Shown: positions 18,531 through 28,340, counted from the stretch's first letter. The stretch is 64,000 nucleotides of DNA from CAYNFR01 sp964396595 (GCA_964396595.1 CAYNFR010000001.1:305987-369986); one strand, 5' to 3'. Numbers and translations: made by a program. The notes: generated from the letters alone by a model not told the origin.

Positions 18531-19553
18531 CTATGATGGTGACAAGAATGGTATGATTTCACGGTTGAGTTGCTCTGTTTCTATCAGAAAGGCATCATGT
18601 CCGAATAGCGTCTTGATTTCTACATATTCAGCCTGAGGTATATGTGCTGCAAGAAAACGCTGCTCCTCGACAGGTATAAGCAAATCTGTGTTAAAGCCCA
18701 CACAAAGGGTCTTAGGCCGTAAAACGGCCAATGCTTCTTCGATGGATTCGCGTCCTCTGCCCATATGATGCGTATCAAGGCTTTTGAGTTGCGTATAATA
18801 ACAATGGGCATCATAACGATCAATAAATTTTTCACCTTGATATCTTATATATGATGCCGCCCGGAATCCCGTAGTTTTATCATGATCTGCTTCCGATTGG
18901 CGCAGTTTGATAGAAGGGTGACTTCTATAAAATGATAGGGCGAAGGCTCTAGAGGCATAAAGTCCTTTCTGCCCGGCCACGTCGGTATTGTCATACAATG
19001 TGCTATCTATCTCCATGGCTACTCGCTGCGCCTCGTGAATACCTATTGCCCAAGGAGTCTCCTGAGCAGAACAACACATAAGCACCATCTTTTCGATAGG
19101 TATCGCGGAGAGATAGGCAATCTCTTGGCATATATTTCCGCCACATGATCCACCTATAATGAAAGATAGTTTTTTGACTCGGAGATGATCTAATAGCCGC
19201 ATATGCAATGCCGCCGTATCTCGTATGGTAAATTCGGGAAAGTTCATCCCATACCTCTTGCCTGTCCGCGGGTTAATGGACTTGGCGGAAGTCGTACCGT
19301 ATGGAGAACCGAGATTGTTAGCACAGATGATGAAGTGTTTAGTCGGATCGAGGATTCTTCCTTCACCAAATATGCCTGCCCACCATTCATGTACTTGTGC
19401 ATTTGCGGTGAGCGCATGGCATACTAAGACTACATTTGTTCGGTCTTTATTGCATTTTCCATAGGTGCAAAAATGAATATGAGCCTCTGGCAATGTTCCA
19501 CCAAGTTCCAGACCTATCTCCTCTGCTATCCGATAAATATCGGCATACATCAT
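18531..19553 (-). CDS. metX: Homoserine O-acetyltransferase MetX
   Basis: This cytoplasmic alpha/beta-hydrolase-fold enzyme of 340 residues acylates homoserine in methionine biosynthesis. The nucleophile Ser136 sits in GGSCGG. The acid is in NTDLLIPVEEQ and the histidine in TLFGHDAFLIE at the C-terminus, completing the triad. The MetX hallmark NNLGSPYGTTSAKSINPRTG precedes it at about 79-98. It overlaps the upstream sulfhydrylase gene by 4 bases (ATGA). Whether the acyl donor is acetyl-CoA or succinyl-CoA cannot be read with certainty, because MetX proteins of both specificities exist. Confidence 0.9.
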   Translation of the reverse strand: MMYADIYRIAEEIGLELGGTLPEAHIHFCTYGKCNKDRTNVVLVCHALTANAQVHEWWAGIFGEGRILDPTKHFIICANNLGSPYGTTSAKSINPRTGKRYGMNFPEFTIRDTAALHMRLLDHLRVKKLSFIIGGSCGGNICQEIAYLSAIPIEKMVLMCCSAQETPWAIGIHEAQRVAMEIDSTLYDNTDVAGQKGLYASRAFALSFYRSHPSIKLRQSEADHDKTTGFRAASYIRYQGEKFIDRYDAHCYYTQLKSLDTHHMGRGRESIEEALAVLRPKTLCVGFNTDLLIPVEEQRFLAAHIPQAEYVEIKTLFGHDAFLIETEQLNREIIPFLSPS

Positions 19554-20710
19554 ATTGTCAGGGCTTGATTTATGTCAGCAATAATATCTTCTATGGCTTC
19601 TAGCCCCACACTGATGCGAATAGTGGTTTCTGTTACGCCTCCGATAATCCGATCTTCAGGGCTTAGTTTACTATGCGTAGTCGTGGCAGGGTGCGTAATA
19701 ATTGTTCTTGAGTCTCCGAGATTGGCCGTCAGGCTTAATATCTTAATTTTATTCATAAACCTAAATGCGGCTTCTTGACCTCCCTTGACCTCTATAGTTA
19801 CAATTCCACCGCCCATGCTCAACATTTTTTTTGCTAGATCATATTGCGGATGAGTAGATAAAAAAGGATACTTCACCTGGTTTATCGCTGGGTGTTGCTC
19901 CAAAAATGCAGCTAATTTCAATGCATTCGCACAATGTCTCTCCATTCTTAGAGATAGGGTTTCGATACTTTTACTAAGTAACCAGGCATTGAATGGAGAA
20001 AGACATGCGCCCGTTCGTCTGAGAAATTCAAAAATCGGTTTGACCCGATGCTTAGACCCGACTACGACTCCTCCTAGTGTACGTCCTTGCCCATCCATCC
20101 ATTTTGTGGCAGAATGAATAGACAGATCCGCACCCATCAATATTGGTTTTTGCAATATTGGTGTGGCAAAGCAATTGTCGATCGCGAATATTATATCCCT
20201 TGACTGGCAGGCTGCTGCTACAGCCGGAATATCTACAAGATCAAGCCCGGGATTAGTCGGGCTTTCTACCATCAGCATGCGCGTATTGGGCTGAAAAGCC
20301 CCAATTATCTCGTCTGTATCGGTTACATTAACCAGTGTATAAGCGATTCCCCAGCGTGGTAGCAGCTCCTTAATGATATACAAGGTGTTGCCAAATAAGC
20401 TGTTGCCGGCAACAAGATGATCTCCTGCCTTAAGATTGGCCACTAAAGTCGTGTAAATGGCTGCCATTCCGGATGCTGTTGCCACACCCTCTTCCGCAGC
20501 CTCAAGATCACAGACCTTATTGATGAGCTCGGTCGTGTTAGGATTCGTAAATCTGGAATAAATATCTCCTTCGATCTCTCCGGCAAAATATGCCGCTGCT
20601 TCTTCTGCCGACCCATAAGTGAAGCTAGAGGTTAAGAACAGTGGAACACTATGCTCTCGATAACCCGTCTGAGCGGCTTGATTTCTTATAGATTTAGTCT
20701 CGTCCTTCAT
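19550..20710 (-). CDS. metZ: O-acyl-homoserine sulfhydrylase (Cys/Met metabolism PLP enzyme)
   Basis: This cystathionine-gamma-synthase-fold, PLP-dependent enzyme has 386 residues. The PLP lysine is Lys203 in HSATKWMDGQGRTLGG. Other family landmarks are YSRFTNPNTTELINKVCDLE (about 51-70), ATASGMAAIYTTL and VESPTNPGLDLVDI. The DGQGR variant is typical of O-succinylhomoserine sulfhydrylase (MetZ). It makes homocysteine from sulfide and acylhomoserine supplied by the MetX encoded next to it (4-base overlap). I searched the 125 bases upstream for SAM riboswitch landmarks and saw none. Confidence 0.88.
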   Translation of the reverse strand: MKDETKSIRNQAAQTGYREHSVPLFLTSSFTYGSAEEAAAYFAGEIEGDIYSRFTNPNTTELINKVCDLEAAEEGVATASGMAAIYTTLVANLKAGDHLVAGNSLFGNTLYIIKELLPRWGIAYTLVNVTDTDEIIGAFQPNTRMLMVESPTNPGLDLVDIPAVAAACQSRDIIFAIDNCFATPILQKPILMGADLSIHSATKWMDGQGRTLGGVVVGSKHRVKPIFEFLRRTGACLSPFNAWLLSKSIETLSLRMERHCANALKLAAFLEQHPAINQVKYPFLSTHPQYDLAKKMLSMGGGIVTIEVKGGQEAAFRFMNKIKILSLTANLGDSRTIITHPATTTHSKLSPEDRIIGGVTETTIRISVGLEAIEDIIADINQALTI

Positions 20711-20835
20711 AATGAGATCAGCTTATTTAATGAAGTAATTATCTTGAATCGTCGGCGCAATCCGTTTTTTACTTGCGGCGCATAAACATTGGGATGTGGT
20801 GTAAATATTGTTGTCTCGAAGGTATTTAGCTTATG

Positions 20836-21255
20836 TTAGGATGAATGATGAATTACAAACGTATAGTCTATCTGTATATCAGGATGTAAAGAAAAATAAA
20901 CAGAGCAATATTTAGTCTTGGTGAGCTCGATTGCTGTTATCATTTTTTCTTCTTTGATCTTGCCACTCACTATAAACTCTACAAGAATTGTCTCGTAGGG
21001 TGATGGTGTCCCTTGCTTTCTTGTGCCGCTTATGTTTATGTCTAGCTTGTCTAGTCTTTGGCGCTGCTTCTTGAGAATATTAATGATGTCTATGGCGCTG
21101 CAACCAGCCAAGCTTATCAAAAGCGTCTCCATAGGCCGCCATCCATCTCCCTCCGCCCCTATATCCGGGCTGCCATTCAGATGTATGACATCTCCGCGTG
21201 GGCTTATGGCGGCGAGCCGGAAGTGTTCATCAACACGTTTGAGTTGAATATTCAT
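20836..21255 (-). CDS. OsmC-family protein
   Basis: This 139-residue OsmC/Ohr-fold protein reduces organic hydroperoxides in characterised members. The two reactive cysteines are visible, Cys52 in SLAGCSAIDI and Cys117 in TKYCSVY, with the typical GWRPMETLL in front of the first. It starts 3 bases after the end of argH and is probably translated from the same mRNA. Substrate specificity (Ohr, OsmC or YhfA-like) is not decidable from these motifs. Confidence 0.88.
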   Translation of the reverse strand: MNIQLKRVDEHFRLAAISPRGDVIHLNGSPDIGAEGDGWRPMETLLISLAGCSAIDIINILKKQRQRLDKLDINISGTRKQGTPSPYETILVEFIVSGKIKEEKMITAIELTKTKYCSVYFSLHPDIQIDYTFVIHHSS

Positions 21256-21258
21256 ATC

Positions 21259-22542
21259 TTATTCGAGTTTACTAATTCTATCTTTTAATATCTCTAATCC
21301 TAGATTTCCCATACTCCCAATATGCGTATGATTTATTTCCGTACTAGGGTTAAATTCCCTATTTTCTATCATCTGTGCCACCTGCTGATATGCCTCTCTG
21401 AATGGGACGCCTTCTTTTACGAGATTGTTGACAACTTCCACTGAATAGAGATACTTGTACTTTTCATCATTCATGTCAGGCGCTAAAACCTCTATCTGTG
21501 GCACAGACTCTTTGACCAATGATAGGATTTGTTTCGCCAATTCTATATCCGGAATTACCTGTGCTTTTAGCAATTGGAAGTCCCGGTGATATCCACTGAC
21601 CAGATTGCTTATGCTGTGACTAATCCGCATGGATAAGCTCATCAGCGTATGGCTATGACCCCTTATCAACTCAAACACATCCGGATTTTTCTTGTGTGGC
21701 ATAATGGAAGATCCGGTAGTCAAGTGCGCTGGAAGACGTACGAGACGGTAGTTTTCATTGCAATAAAAACAGATGTCTGTGGTAAATTTGTTGAGTGTCA
21801 ACGCTAGGCTTGATAAACCGTGGCCTACGAGCATCTCCGTTTTTCCTCGCTGTAACTGCGCATTAATAGGATTAACACACAATCCATCGAAGCCAAGCAT
21901 TGTCGTCGTGCTCTGTCTGTCTATAGCAATAGAAGAACCATAGCCGGCCGCCGTTCCAAGCGGGTTCTTGTTTATCTCTCTTGATATACCGGCAATGTAT
22001 GAAGCATCATCTATTAATGCCTCAGCATAAGCACTAAACCACAGACCAAACGAGGAGATCATTCCCACTTGGGTATGTGTGTATCCTGGCATGAGGATGT
22101 CTTGATATCGTTCTGCAGACTCGATAAATACCCGTGCTGTATCCAGACAGGCTTCCTTTATCTTATGCATTTCTGCTCGAAAATATAACCTCAAATCAAC
22201 CAGCACCTGATCATTGCGAGAACGGGCGAGGTGTATTTTTTTTCCAGTGTCCCCGAGTTTTCTTGTCAATAATATTTCTACTTGAGAATGAACATCTTCT
22301 ACCCCTTCTTCAATGACGAAAGATCCTTGTTCAATGAGCACTTGGATATCTGTAAGCGTTCTTTGTAGTTGTTGATTTTCTTCAGCGCTTATCATCCCTA
22401 TCTCGGCAAGCATGTTGGCGTGAGCCATAGATCCTAAGACATCATACGGAGCCAAGAACATATCCATCTCACGATCGCGCCCTATCGTAAATTGATCAAT
22501 ATGCTCTTGAGAATCCCGCCCTTTTTCCCAAAGTTTCTTCAC
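21259..22542 (-). CDS. argH: Argininosuccinate lyase
   Basis: ArgH cleaves argininosuccinate to arginine and fumarate in the last step of arginine synthesis. The fumarase-superfamily signature GSSIMPHKKNPDVFE carries the catalytic serine. HSQVEILLTRKLGDTGKKIH and ARSRNDQVLVDLRLY are the other two substrate-binding regions. At 427 residues it is slightly short of the usual 440-460, mainly at the C-terminus. No other arg gene is within the window. The start MKKLWEKGRDSQ is supported by a -7 box 21 bases upstream. Confidence 0.94.
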   Translation of the reverse strand: MKKLWEKGRDSQEHIDQFTIGRDREMDMFLAPYDVLGSMAHANMLAEIGMISAEENQQLQRTLTDIQVLIEQGSFVIEEGVEDVHSQVEILLTRKLGDTGKKIHLARSRNDQVLVDLRLYFRAEMHKIKEACLDTARVFIESAERYQDILMPGYTHTQVGMISSFGLWFSAYAEALIDDASYIAGISREINKNPLGTAAGYGSSIAIDRQSTTTMLGFDGLCVNPINAQLQRGKTEMLVGHGLSSLALTLNKFTTDICFYCNENYRLVRLPAHLTTGSSIMPHKKNPDVFELIRGHSHTLMSLSMRISHSISNLVSGYHRDFQLLKAQVIPDIELAKQILSLVKESVPQIEVLAPDMNDEKYKYLYSVEVVNNLVKEGVPFREAYQQVAQMIENREFNPSTEINHTHIGSMGNLGLEILKDRISKLE

Positions 22543-22562
22543 TGTCTCATTTTTGCCTCATA

Positions 22563-22570
22563 CAAAGGTA
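22563..22570 (-). promoter_or_regulatory. Candidate argH promoter -7 element
   Basis: The minus strand reads TACCTTTG, a perfect TAnnTTTG, about 20 bases before the argH start. That leaves a leader of roughly 14 bases. No clear -33 TTG is visible. Confidence 0.45.
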
Positions 22571-22674
22571 TCATTATGTAAGTTAAGCGTGGTGTGGTTT
22601 GAATTAATTGGAAATTTGACTGCTAATAAAAGATGACGTTTAGAACGTTTATGGCAAGAGCGATCATAGTGGTT

Positions 22675-23901
22675 TTAATTCATCTTGCCACGAAATACAA
22701 ATCGCAGCCCGGCATGAGTTTGTAATCTATTAATTAAAGCTTCTCCCATCGCTACGGAAGGTGTTAGTACGCCTGCGACAGGGGGTGTGATATTCTTATC
22801 TAATGCAAGACATGCGGCTGATTCGCCGAGCATCTTGGAGGTGGAGCCATAACCTGGGTCTCTATCGCCGGACACATTAAAGGTATACATGCTGCCATCA
22901 TACATAATGCCGTATAGGTTTATCTTAAAGAAACCTTTTTCTCTTTGTTTGCGCGTCGGTCCTTCTCCTTTTTTAGGCATCACTTTGTTTGTAATTTTTT
23001 GAAGAAACCCACCGGGTTTTGCATTCATTAACACGGAAGTCATCAAGCTGATGCTCTTGGCTTTGAGCTTTCCGGAAAGCCCAGATCCGGTCATAAAAGC
23101 TTCATCATAGCAGAAGTCTTTCCCATAGGGGAAGTTCATCAAGGCATGACTACGTCGAACGACTTTGGTATTAATAACCGCCATGATAAATGGGGCAAGC
23201 CATGTCTTGGTGTCGTTCTCATAAACATGTTTTTGTAGATCAGACTTATCATCGCCTTTGTGTTTCGGATCAGGATTAAGTCCGTAAGGGTTTATAAGCA
23301 AGGCGTAAATCGAATTATCGGCTTCTGCTTCTGCTCTGACATTTGCAAGACTATCGTAAGTACCACCGCTCATACCTCCTTTTGCTCCTCTTATTCTGGA
23401 TTTAATATGTTTTGCGTATTGACCTGTGCGTTTTTTTAATTCTACCTGTGCATAATAGACACCCATATCTGAAGGAATAGAATCAAATCCACATGTATGC
23501 ACAATGCGCACACCGGCTGATTGAGCCGGTAGGTGATATTTATCAATAATTCGGCGCATCCACTGTACCTCGCCTGTGAGATCACAGTAATCTGTTTGTG
23601 TTTCTATACAGGCTTTAACCAAATTATCTCCATACAAGGCATATGGCCCAACTGTTGTGCAGATGACTCTTGTTTGTTCCGTCATGGCAATTAAAGAAGT
23701 ATAGTCCTCGCTATCGGCGGTTATAAGGTCGATGTCCGGGTCTCCCAATGATTTTTTAATGGTCAATAGTTTCTCTTGATTTCTTCCTGCTATTGCCCAT
23801 TTTAACTCCCCATCTATACCATATTTATTCAGAAAATACTCCGCGACTAATCTCCCCGTAAAACCGGTTGCACCCCAAATTATGACATCGTAAGGTCTCA
23901 T
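22675..23901 (-). CDS. Saccharopine-dehydrogenase-like NAD(P)-binding reductase
   Basis: The protein has 408 residues. The N-terminal Rossmann motif is GATGFTGRLVAEYF (about 10-23), followed by GRNQEKL and the CTTVGPYALYGDNLVKAC region. This layout is that of the saccharopine dehydrogenase-like oxidoreductases and the trans-acting enoyl reductases involved in lipid metabolism in other bacteria. The conserved TCGFDSIPSDMGV (about 136-148) is typical. The real substrate is unknown. The gene stands alone, with a 133-base gap to argH. Confidence 0.85.
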   Translation of the reverse strand: MRPYDVIIWGATGFTGRLVAEYFLNKYGIDGELKWAIAGRNQEKLLTIKKSLGDPDIDLITADSEDYTSLIAMTEQTRVICTTVGPYALYGDNLVKACIETQTDYCDLTGEVQWMRRIIDKYHLPAQSAGVRIVHTCGFDSIPSDMGVYYAQVELKKRTGQYAKHIKSRIRGAKGGMSGGTYDSLANVRAEAEADNSIYALLINPYGLNPDPKHKGDDKSDLQKHVYENDTKTWLAPFIMAVINTKVVRRSHALMNFPYGKDFCYDEAFMTGSGLSGKLKAKSISLMTSVLMNAKPGGFLQKITNKVMPKKGEGPTRKQREKGFFKINLYGIMYDGSMYTFNVSGDRDPGYGSTSKMLGESAACLALDKNITPPVAGVLTPSVAMGEALINRLQTHAGLRFVFRGKMN

Positions 23902-24056
23902 GTTTTGAATTTTAGGAGCTCAATCTACATCATATTACGATTTTTAGTGTGTAAATAACTTTACAATAGGGTAAATACTAGGGCATATTGAATAAAAATG
24001 ATTTACATTGCTATCGTTTGAGCCTTAAAACCGATTAAACGCATAAATTCTTTCCC

Positions 24057-24620
24057 ATGAATGCAGGCTTGTTGTCAATTAACAAAGCAGTATTAAGCGT
24101 TTGCTGTCTTTTCTTCTCTTTTTTTCCTTTGCTAGTCGGGGCAGAAACAGTTACCGATATAATCTTAATTAACGGGCAGGCCGAACTAGTCCAAATGGAC
24201 AAATCAGGCGAGATTCTTCAACGTTTAATTAAAGTACCTGACTATTTTAACAGTAACAGAAGCCATCGATCTTTAAAAAGTGCCAGCCTTAACAAGATTC
24301 CAATCGTCGGCAAAGTAGAAACGCATCGCAAAACAGATCCGGAAATACTCAAAGAGCACTTTTTAAGAACAGATAAAAAAGCGGATGGATTGGCGACGTA
24401 TAGCTGCTCAACTAATATGGCTGTGGAGCTGCCCTATGAGAAGAATGAAGTCTTTTCCCTCAGTAGTCGTTATTTGATTTCGCATTTTTCCTCAACAAGG
24501 AGTCAAATGATACGCAATAAGTGTTCTTATTTAATGCTTACTGAGCAGAAAAGGGGTTTAACGTCTATTGGTATTTTAGATTATAGTCCGCGGAGGAAAC
24601 ATTATTCAGGTTATGGTTAG
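24057..24620 (+). CDS. Exported protein of unknown function
   Basis: The protein has 187 residues with a signal peptide (hydrophobic from about 10 to 28, cleavage near VGAE). The mature part is basic and rich in Ser, Lys and Arg, has two cysteines (about 122 and 160) and no motif I recognise. It ends six bases before the stop of the convergent gene. The low-complexity N-terminal region of the mature part (SNRSHRSLKSAS) suggests a flexible linker. Confidence 0.55.
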   Translation: MNAGLLSINKAVLSVCCLFFSFFPLLVGAETVTDIILINGQAELVQMDKSGEILQRLIKVPDYFNSNRSHRSLKSASLNKIPIVGKVETHRKTDPEILKEHFLRTDKKADGLATYSCSTNMAVELPYEKNEVFSLSSRYLISHFSSTRSQMIRNKCSYLMLTEQKRGLTSIGILDYSPRRKHYSGYG

Positions 24621-24625
24621 TTCTT

Positions 24626-25195
24626 CTAGCGTTTGTGATCTTCGTATTGCTGGAGCTTGATTATGAACTCTTCAAATTCTTGTGCCTCGACATATCCCCG
24701 ACCTTGATAAACATTGCTATGCACTTTTAGCTGGATAGGCGTATCATTTACAATATCAAGAGAGATATAGATATTGCCATAGAGTTGTAGAACCGGTGTT
24801 CTAGCGCGATATTTAAGGCTTGGTTTAAGATATGCATAATATTTGGTGTTTACCCTTTTTGACGAAATTTCTGTAGTAATATTGGCGTGTCCTACCACAT
24901 ATTCATTTGTAATGGCTGTTCTGACGATATGAAAGAATATTTCTTTCCAGGCCTCGTGGCTAAGCTCTTTCTTAAGGCAATTCCACAAGACGCCCCGGTT
25001 CATCGGGTTAATCAAATAGCTGATTTCTTGCATTTCTCGCAATGTGATATCTGCTATACCTAGCACAGACCATTCATTGAGGTATTTCTTCACTTCATTA
25101 ATCACCCTATTTTCGGGATGATTCATGACAATACTCTTTAAGTCTATTGACTCTTTCTTTATTGAGCTCTTTGGGTGTAAAAAACGTGATAACAT
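24626..25195 (-). CDS. Hypothetical cytoplasmic protein
   Basis: The protein has 189 residues and no signal peptide or membrane segment. The first 110 residues look helical and the rest beta-rich (YYAYLKPSLKYRARTPVLQLYG and following). I do not recognise a family. It lies 39 bases downstream of gldB on the same strand and may be co-transcribed with it. No catalytic motif is apparent. Confidence 0.55.
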   Translation of the reverse strand: MLSRFLHPKSSIKKESIDLKSIVMNHPENRVINEVKKYLNEWSVLGIADITLREMQEISYLINPMNRGVLWNCLKKELSHEAWKEIFFHIVRTAITNEYVVGHANITTEISSKRVNTKYYAYLKPSLKYRARTPVLQLYGNIYISLDIVNDTPIQLKVHSNVYQGRGYVEAQEFEEFIIKLQQYEDHKR

Positions 25196-25234
25196 AAATG
25201 ATTAACAGCAATTGGCTAAGCTTGTTTAGGGTGA

Positions 25235-26269
25235 TTACCTCCTGGGTTTGTATTTACTGTTGTCCAGGATATATTGAGCGTCGTGGATGTTAAACAGTTC
25301 CTTAATGCTTATCTGCGGGTTTCGTTGCATAAATGCTGAAACAATTTGCCAGCCCATATAATTGCCGGTTTGACCTGGTGCTTCTGAAGGCATGCCCGGG
25401 CTTGACGGAGATGGGGAAATTAGTTTATTGAATTTGCGTAGTTCTGTTTCATAAAAAAGTCCTTTTTCGAAAAAATGATTCCACATCTCACGTTCATTAT
25501 CGCGACACCAGGCTAGTTGTTCCGCTGTATATTCTATTATGGTGGAGTCAGGCAAAAAATCCAGTATTTTATCCTTAGCATACAGTTTTTTTCCTCCCCA
25601 TATCATAAGATGTAAGAAGTCATTTTTGTGCGGCAATGGCATTCGGTCTTCCAGGAGAACATCAACTATTTTTACAGGTATGTTCTCAGGCGTAAAATGT
25701 TGTGATATATAGCTAGAAAATTGTGGATTGCCGGGGTCTATTGTTTCATAAGGGAAACTACGTCCCAGAAACATATCTAGGCTAATACCTACGCCCTCTG
25801 CATCTCCATTTGAAAACAAGAAACACTGAAGCGCAAACTCACTTATCAGTGTGTAAAAATGGATATCTCGTGCATTATCCTCCTCCATTATAGCTCTAAA
25901 GTTCTGAACGGTTGTTGCCAAGACCGGTTCTATGCTGGATAATGAAGAAAATACTTGATAAACATCACGGTAGACCATCAGATAGCTCGAATCATTAAGT
26001 ATCTTAAGAACAGCCTTGTCGAGCTTTGTTTCTTCACGTGAGACGCCCATTATCTCGTGTACATATAGCTCTGCGATGTATGGTTCTAGACGAGAAAATA
26101 AAGAGTATATTTGATCAGGACTATTAAAACGCAGAGAATCTAATAGAGTCTCTATTCTCACAACAGGAATTGTCAATGATGTATTTATAGGCACAAGCTT
26201 CTCGGTTTTCTCTTGCCGGCAAGAGAAAAGAAGGGAGTACAAGACGATAATGTGTAGGACTTTTTTCAT
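25235..26269 (-). CDS. gldB: Gliding motility lipoprotein GldB
   Basis: GldB is a lipoprotein required for gliding and type IX secretion in Flavobacterium. This 344-residue protein has a lipobox (LLFSC, Cys17) and the family pattern: VVRIETLLDSL near 35-45, ISLDMFLGRSFPYE at about 162-175, and MPSEAPGQTGNYMGWQIVSAF near the C-terminus. The last segment resembles the gluzincin-like region of GldB but lacks an obvious HExxH. The presence of SprA elsewhere in the window supports a working type IX system. The start gives a normal signal peptide. Confidence 0.85.
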   Translation of the reverse strand: MKKVLHIIVLYSLLFSCRQEKTEKLVPINTSLTIPVVRIETLLDSLRFNSPDQIYSLFSRLEPYIAELYVHEIMGVSREETKLDKAVLKILNDSSYLMVYRDVYQVFSSLSSIEPVLATTVQNFRAIMEEDNARDIHFYTLISEFALQCFLFSNGDAEGVGISLDMFLGRSFPYETIDPGNPQFSSYISQHFTPENIPVKIVDVLLEDRMPLPHKNDFLHLMIWGGKKLYAKDKILDFLPDSTIIEYTAEQLAWCRDNEREMWNHFFEKGLFYETELRKFNKLISPSPSSPGMPSEAPGQTGNYMGWQIVSAFMQRNPQISIKELFNIHDAQYILDNSKYKPRR

Positions 26270-26345
26270 GTTCGCTAAACTGGATCTGCGGTTATGGTAG
26301 ATACTCTTAACGTTATACCTTTATTGATCAATATAATGCATACGA

Positions 26346-27194
26346 ATGATAATAAATAAGCGACAATTAACATGGTTTATTAAACATGGTATTGCGGAAG
26401 ACGTACGCGACGGAGATCATACGAGCAATGCGTGTATAAATAAAAATCAGGAAAGTCAGGGACATCTTTTAATCAAAGATACCGGCGTGTTAGCGGGAGT
26501 AGATATTGCCCGCGCAATATTTACTTATCTTGATAAAAGCGTTGTTTTTGAGAAAGTAATAGATGACGGAAAAGATGTAAAGCCTGGAGACATTGCCTTT
26601 AACCTGCGATGTAATAGCCGTGCTCTTCTCATGGGAGAGCGACTAGCGCTCAATACTATGCAACGACTAAGTGGTATTGCGACAATAAGTCGCTTGTACG
26701 CACGAGAAGTTAAAGACCTGCCTGTGACAATCCTCGATACACGCAAAACAACACCTTTGCTGCGATTTTTAGAAAAATATGCTGTACATATTGGCGGCTG
26801 CGCCAATTATAGAACTGGTCTGTATGATCGCATCATGATTAAAGACAATCATATAAAAGCTGCCGGAAGCATCACTGCGGCTATTGAATTGACACAGGAA
26901 TATCTTCAGATACAAAACAAATCGATGGATATGACTGTGGAAGTGAGAACATTCGAGGAGTTAATTGAATTGCTTTCTCTGGACGTAAAGACTCGTATTA
27001 TGCTAGACAATATGTCCATAACGGATATGGCGAAGGCTGTTGCCATGATAGATAAAAAACAAGAAGTAGAAGCCTCCGGAGGGGTAACGTTGAAAAAATT
27101 GCGGGCTATAGCTTTAACTGGGGTAGATTATATTTCCGTAGGTGCCTTAACACATTCTGCCGGTAGTCTGGATATGAGTCTAAAAATCATTTGA
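26346..27194 (+). CDS. nadC: Nicotinate-nucleotide pyrophosphorylase (carboxylating)
   Basis: NadC makes nicotinate mononucleotide from quinolinate and PRPP in NAD synthesis. The protein has 282 residues. Landmarks are the N-terminal EDVRDGDHTS, LNTMQRLSGIAT, DTRKTTP (131-137), MIKDNHI (164-170) and the C-terminal VEASGGVTL and DYISVGALTHS. In the usual GGxNHR motif the histidine is replaced: here it reads GGCANYR (Tyr155). In the Mycobacterium enzyme that histidine lines the active site, so this is a notable variant. The gene is 6 bases upstream of an aminotransferase gene. Confidence 0.92.
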   Translation: MIINKRQLTWFIKHGIAEDVRDGDHTSNACINKNQESQGHLLIKDTGVLAGVDIARAIFTYLDKSVVFEKVIDDGKDVKPGDIAFNLRCNSRALLMGERLALNTMQRLSGIATISRLYAREVKDLPVTILDTRKTTPLLRFLEKYAVHIGGCANYRTGLYDRIMIKDNHIKAAGSITAAIELTQEYLQIQNKSMDMTVEVRTFEELIELLSLDVKTRIMLDNMSITDMAKAVAMIDKKQEVEASGGVTLKKLRAIALTGVDYISVGALTHSAGSLDMSLKII

Positions 27195-27200
27195 TCACAA

Positions 27201-28340
27201 ATGAAGAATTCCAAGCTTCCGAATGTCGGCATTACGATTTTCACGACGATGAGTGCTTTGGCGGACGAGTACAAGGCTATTAATCTTTCACAAGGGTTTC
27301 CCGACTACCCCATTGATCCCGAACTTCATCAGCTGGTCTGCACGGCGATGGCACAAGAAAAAAATCAGTATGCCCCACTGCGTGGTGTAGGGGAACTATT
27401 GGAGGCTATTGCCGACAAAATATATTCCTCTTATGGATGTTCGCTGGATCCTTTGAGAAATATTTGTATTACAGCGGGAGCAACTGAAGGGCTTTTTAGC
27501 GCAATACAAGGGCTCGTACACCCGGGAGAAGAGGTAATTATTTTTGAGCCTGCATATGATTCTTATATTCCGTCTATCACATTGGCTGGAGGCATTGCTG
27601 TTCCTGTCCGACTTAAGGCTCCATATTACAATATTGATTGGGAAGAGGTCTCCGGGATGATCAATGATAAAACGGCCATGATTATCATTAACAATCCGCA
27701 CAATCCTACTGGAACAATTTTGTCATCAGCGGATGTATCTGCTATAGCTGAGCTTGCCGAGCGCCATGATCTTGTTGTTTTGAGCGACGAGGTTTATGAA
27801 CATATAATTTTTGATGGTTATATTCATGAAAGCGTCCTCCGTTATGAGTCTCTTCGCAACCGGTCATTGGCGGTATTTAGTTTTGGCAAGACATTTCATG
27901 TAACTGGGTGGCGAATGGGTTATATTGTAGGTGCCCCAGAGCTAATGGATGAGTTTATGAAGGTTCATCAGTTCAATACATTCAGCATTAACAGGCCTGT
28001 ACAACATGCCCTTGCGGAGTATTTAAAAGTCTCTGATAGATATACAAGTTTAGGAAGGTTTTTTCAGGAAAGGCGAGATTTTCTAGCTAATATTCTAGAT
28101 AGAACACCCTTAAGGCGTATTAACAGTCAAGGCAGTTATTTCATGTTAGCGGCTTATGGTCACATATCCGATATATCTGATCTGGACATGGCCGTGAAGC
28201 TGACAAAAGAATATGGTGTAGCAACCATACCCTTGTCTTACTTTTATTCTGATCTCACAGATGAGCATATCCTGCGTTTCTGTTTTGCAAAACAGAAAGG
28301 AACGCTCGAAGATGCCGGAAAGCGCATTATGCGGCTCTAA
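27201..28340 (+). CDS. Methionine/kynurenine-type aminotransferase (class I/II)
   Basis: This 379-residue fold-type I PLP enzyme has the PLP lysine in FSFGKTFHVTGWRMGY. NLSQGFPDYPIDPEL, NPHNPTGTILS and SDEVYEHIIFDG are the family motifs. The INLSQGFPD start and the TFHVTGWRMGYI stretch match the YbdL/KAT group, which uses methionine, glutamine or kynurenine as amino donor. It may take part in methionine salvage or amino-acid catabolism. It is translated immediately after nadC, suggesting one operon. Confidence 0.9.
   Translation: MKNSKLPNVGITIFTTMSALADEYKAINLSQGFPDYPIDPELHQLVCTAMAQEKNQYAPLRGVGELLEAIADKIYSSYGCSLDPLRNICITAGATEGLFSAIQGLVHPGEEVIIFEPAYDSYIPSITLAGGIAVPVRLKAPYYNIDWEEVSGMINDKTAMIIINNPHNPTGTILSSADVSAIAELAERHDLVVLSDEVYEHIIFDGYIHESVLRYESLRNRSLAVFSFGKTFHVTGWRMGYIVGAPELMDEFMKVHQFNTFSINRPVQHALAEYLKVSDRYTSLGRFFQERRDFLANILDRTPLRRINSQGSYFMLAAYGHISDISDLDMAVKLTKEYGVATIPLSYFYSDLTDEHILRFCFAKQKGTLEDAGKRIMRL

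Noticed and set aside
20711..20835. Possible SAM riboswitch in front of metZ-metX.
   Set aside because: None of the conserved cores of SAM-I or SAM-II riboswitches is recognisable on the minus strand; only a short GC-rich stem is seen.
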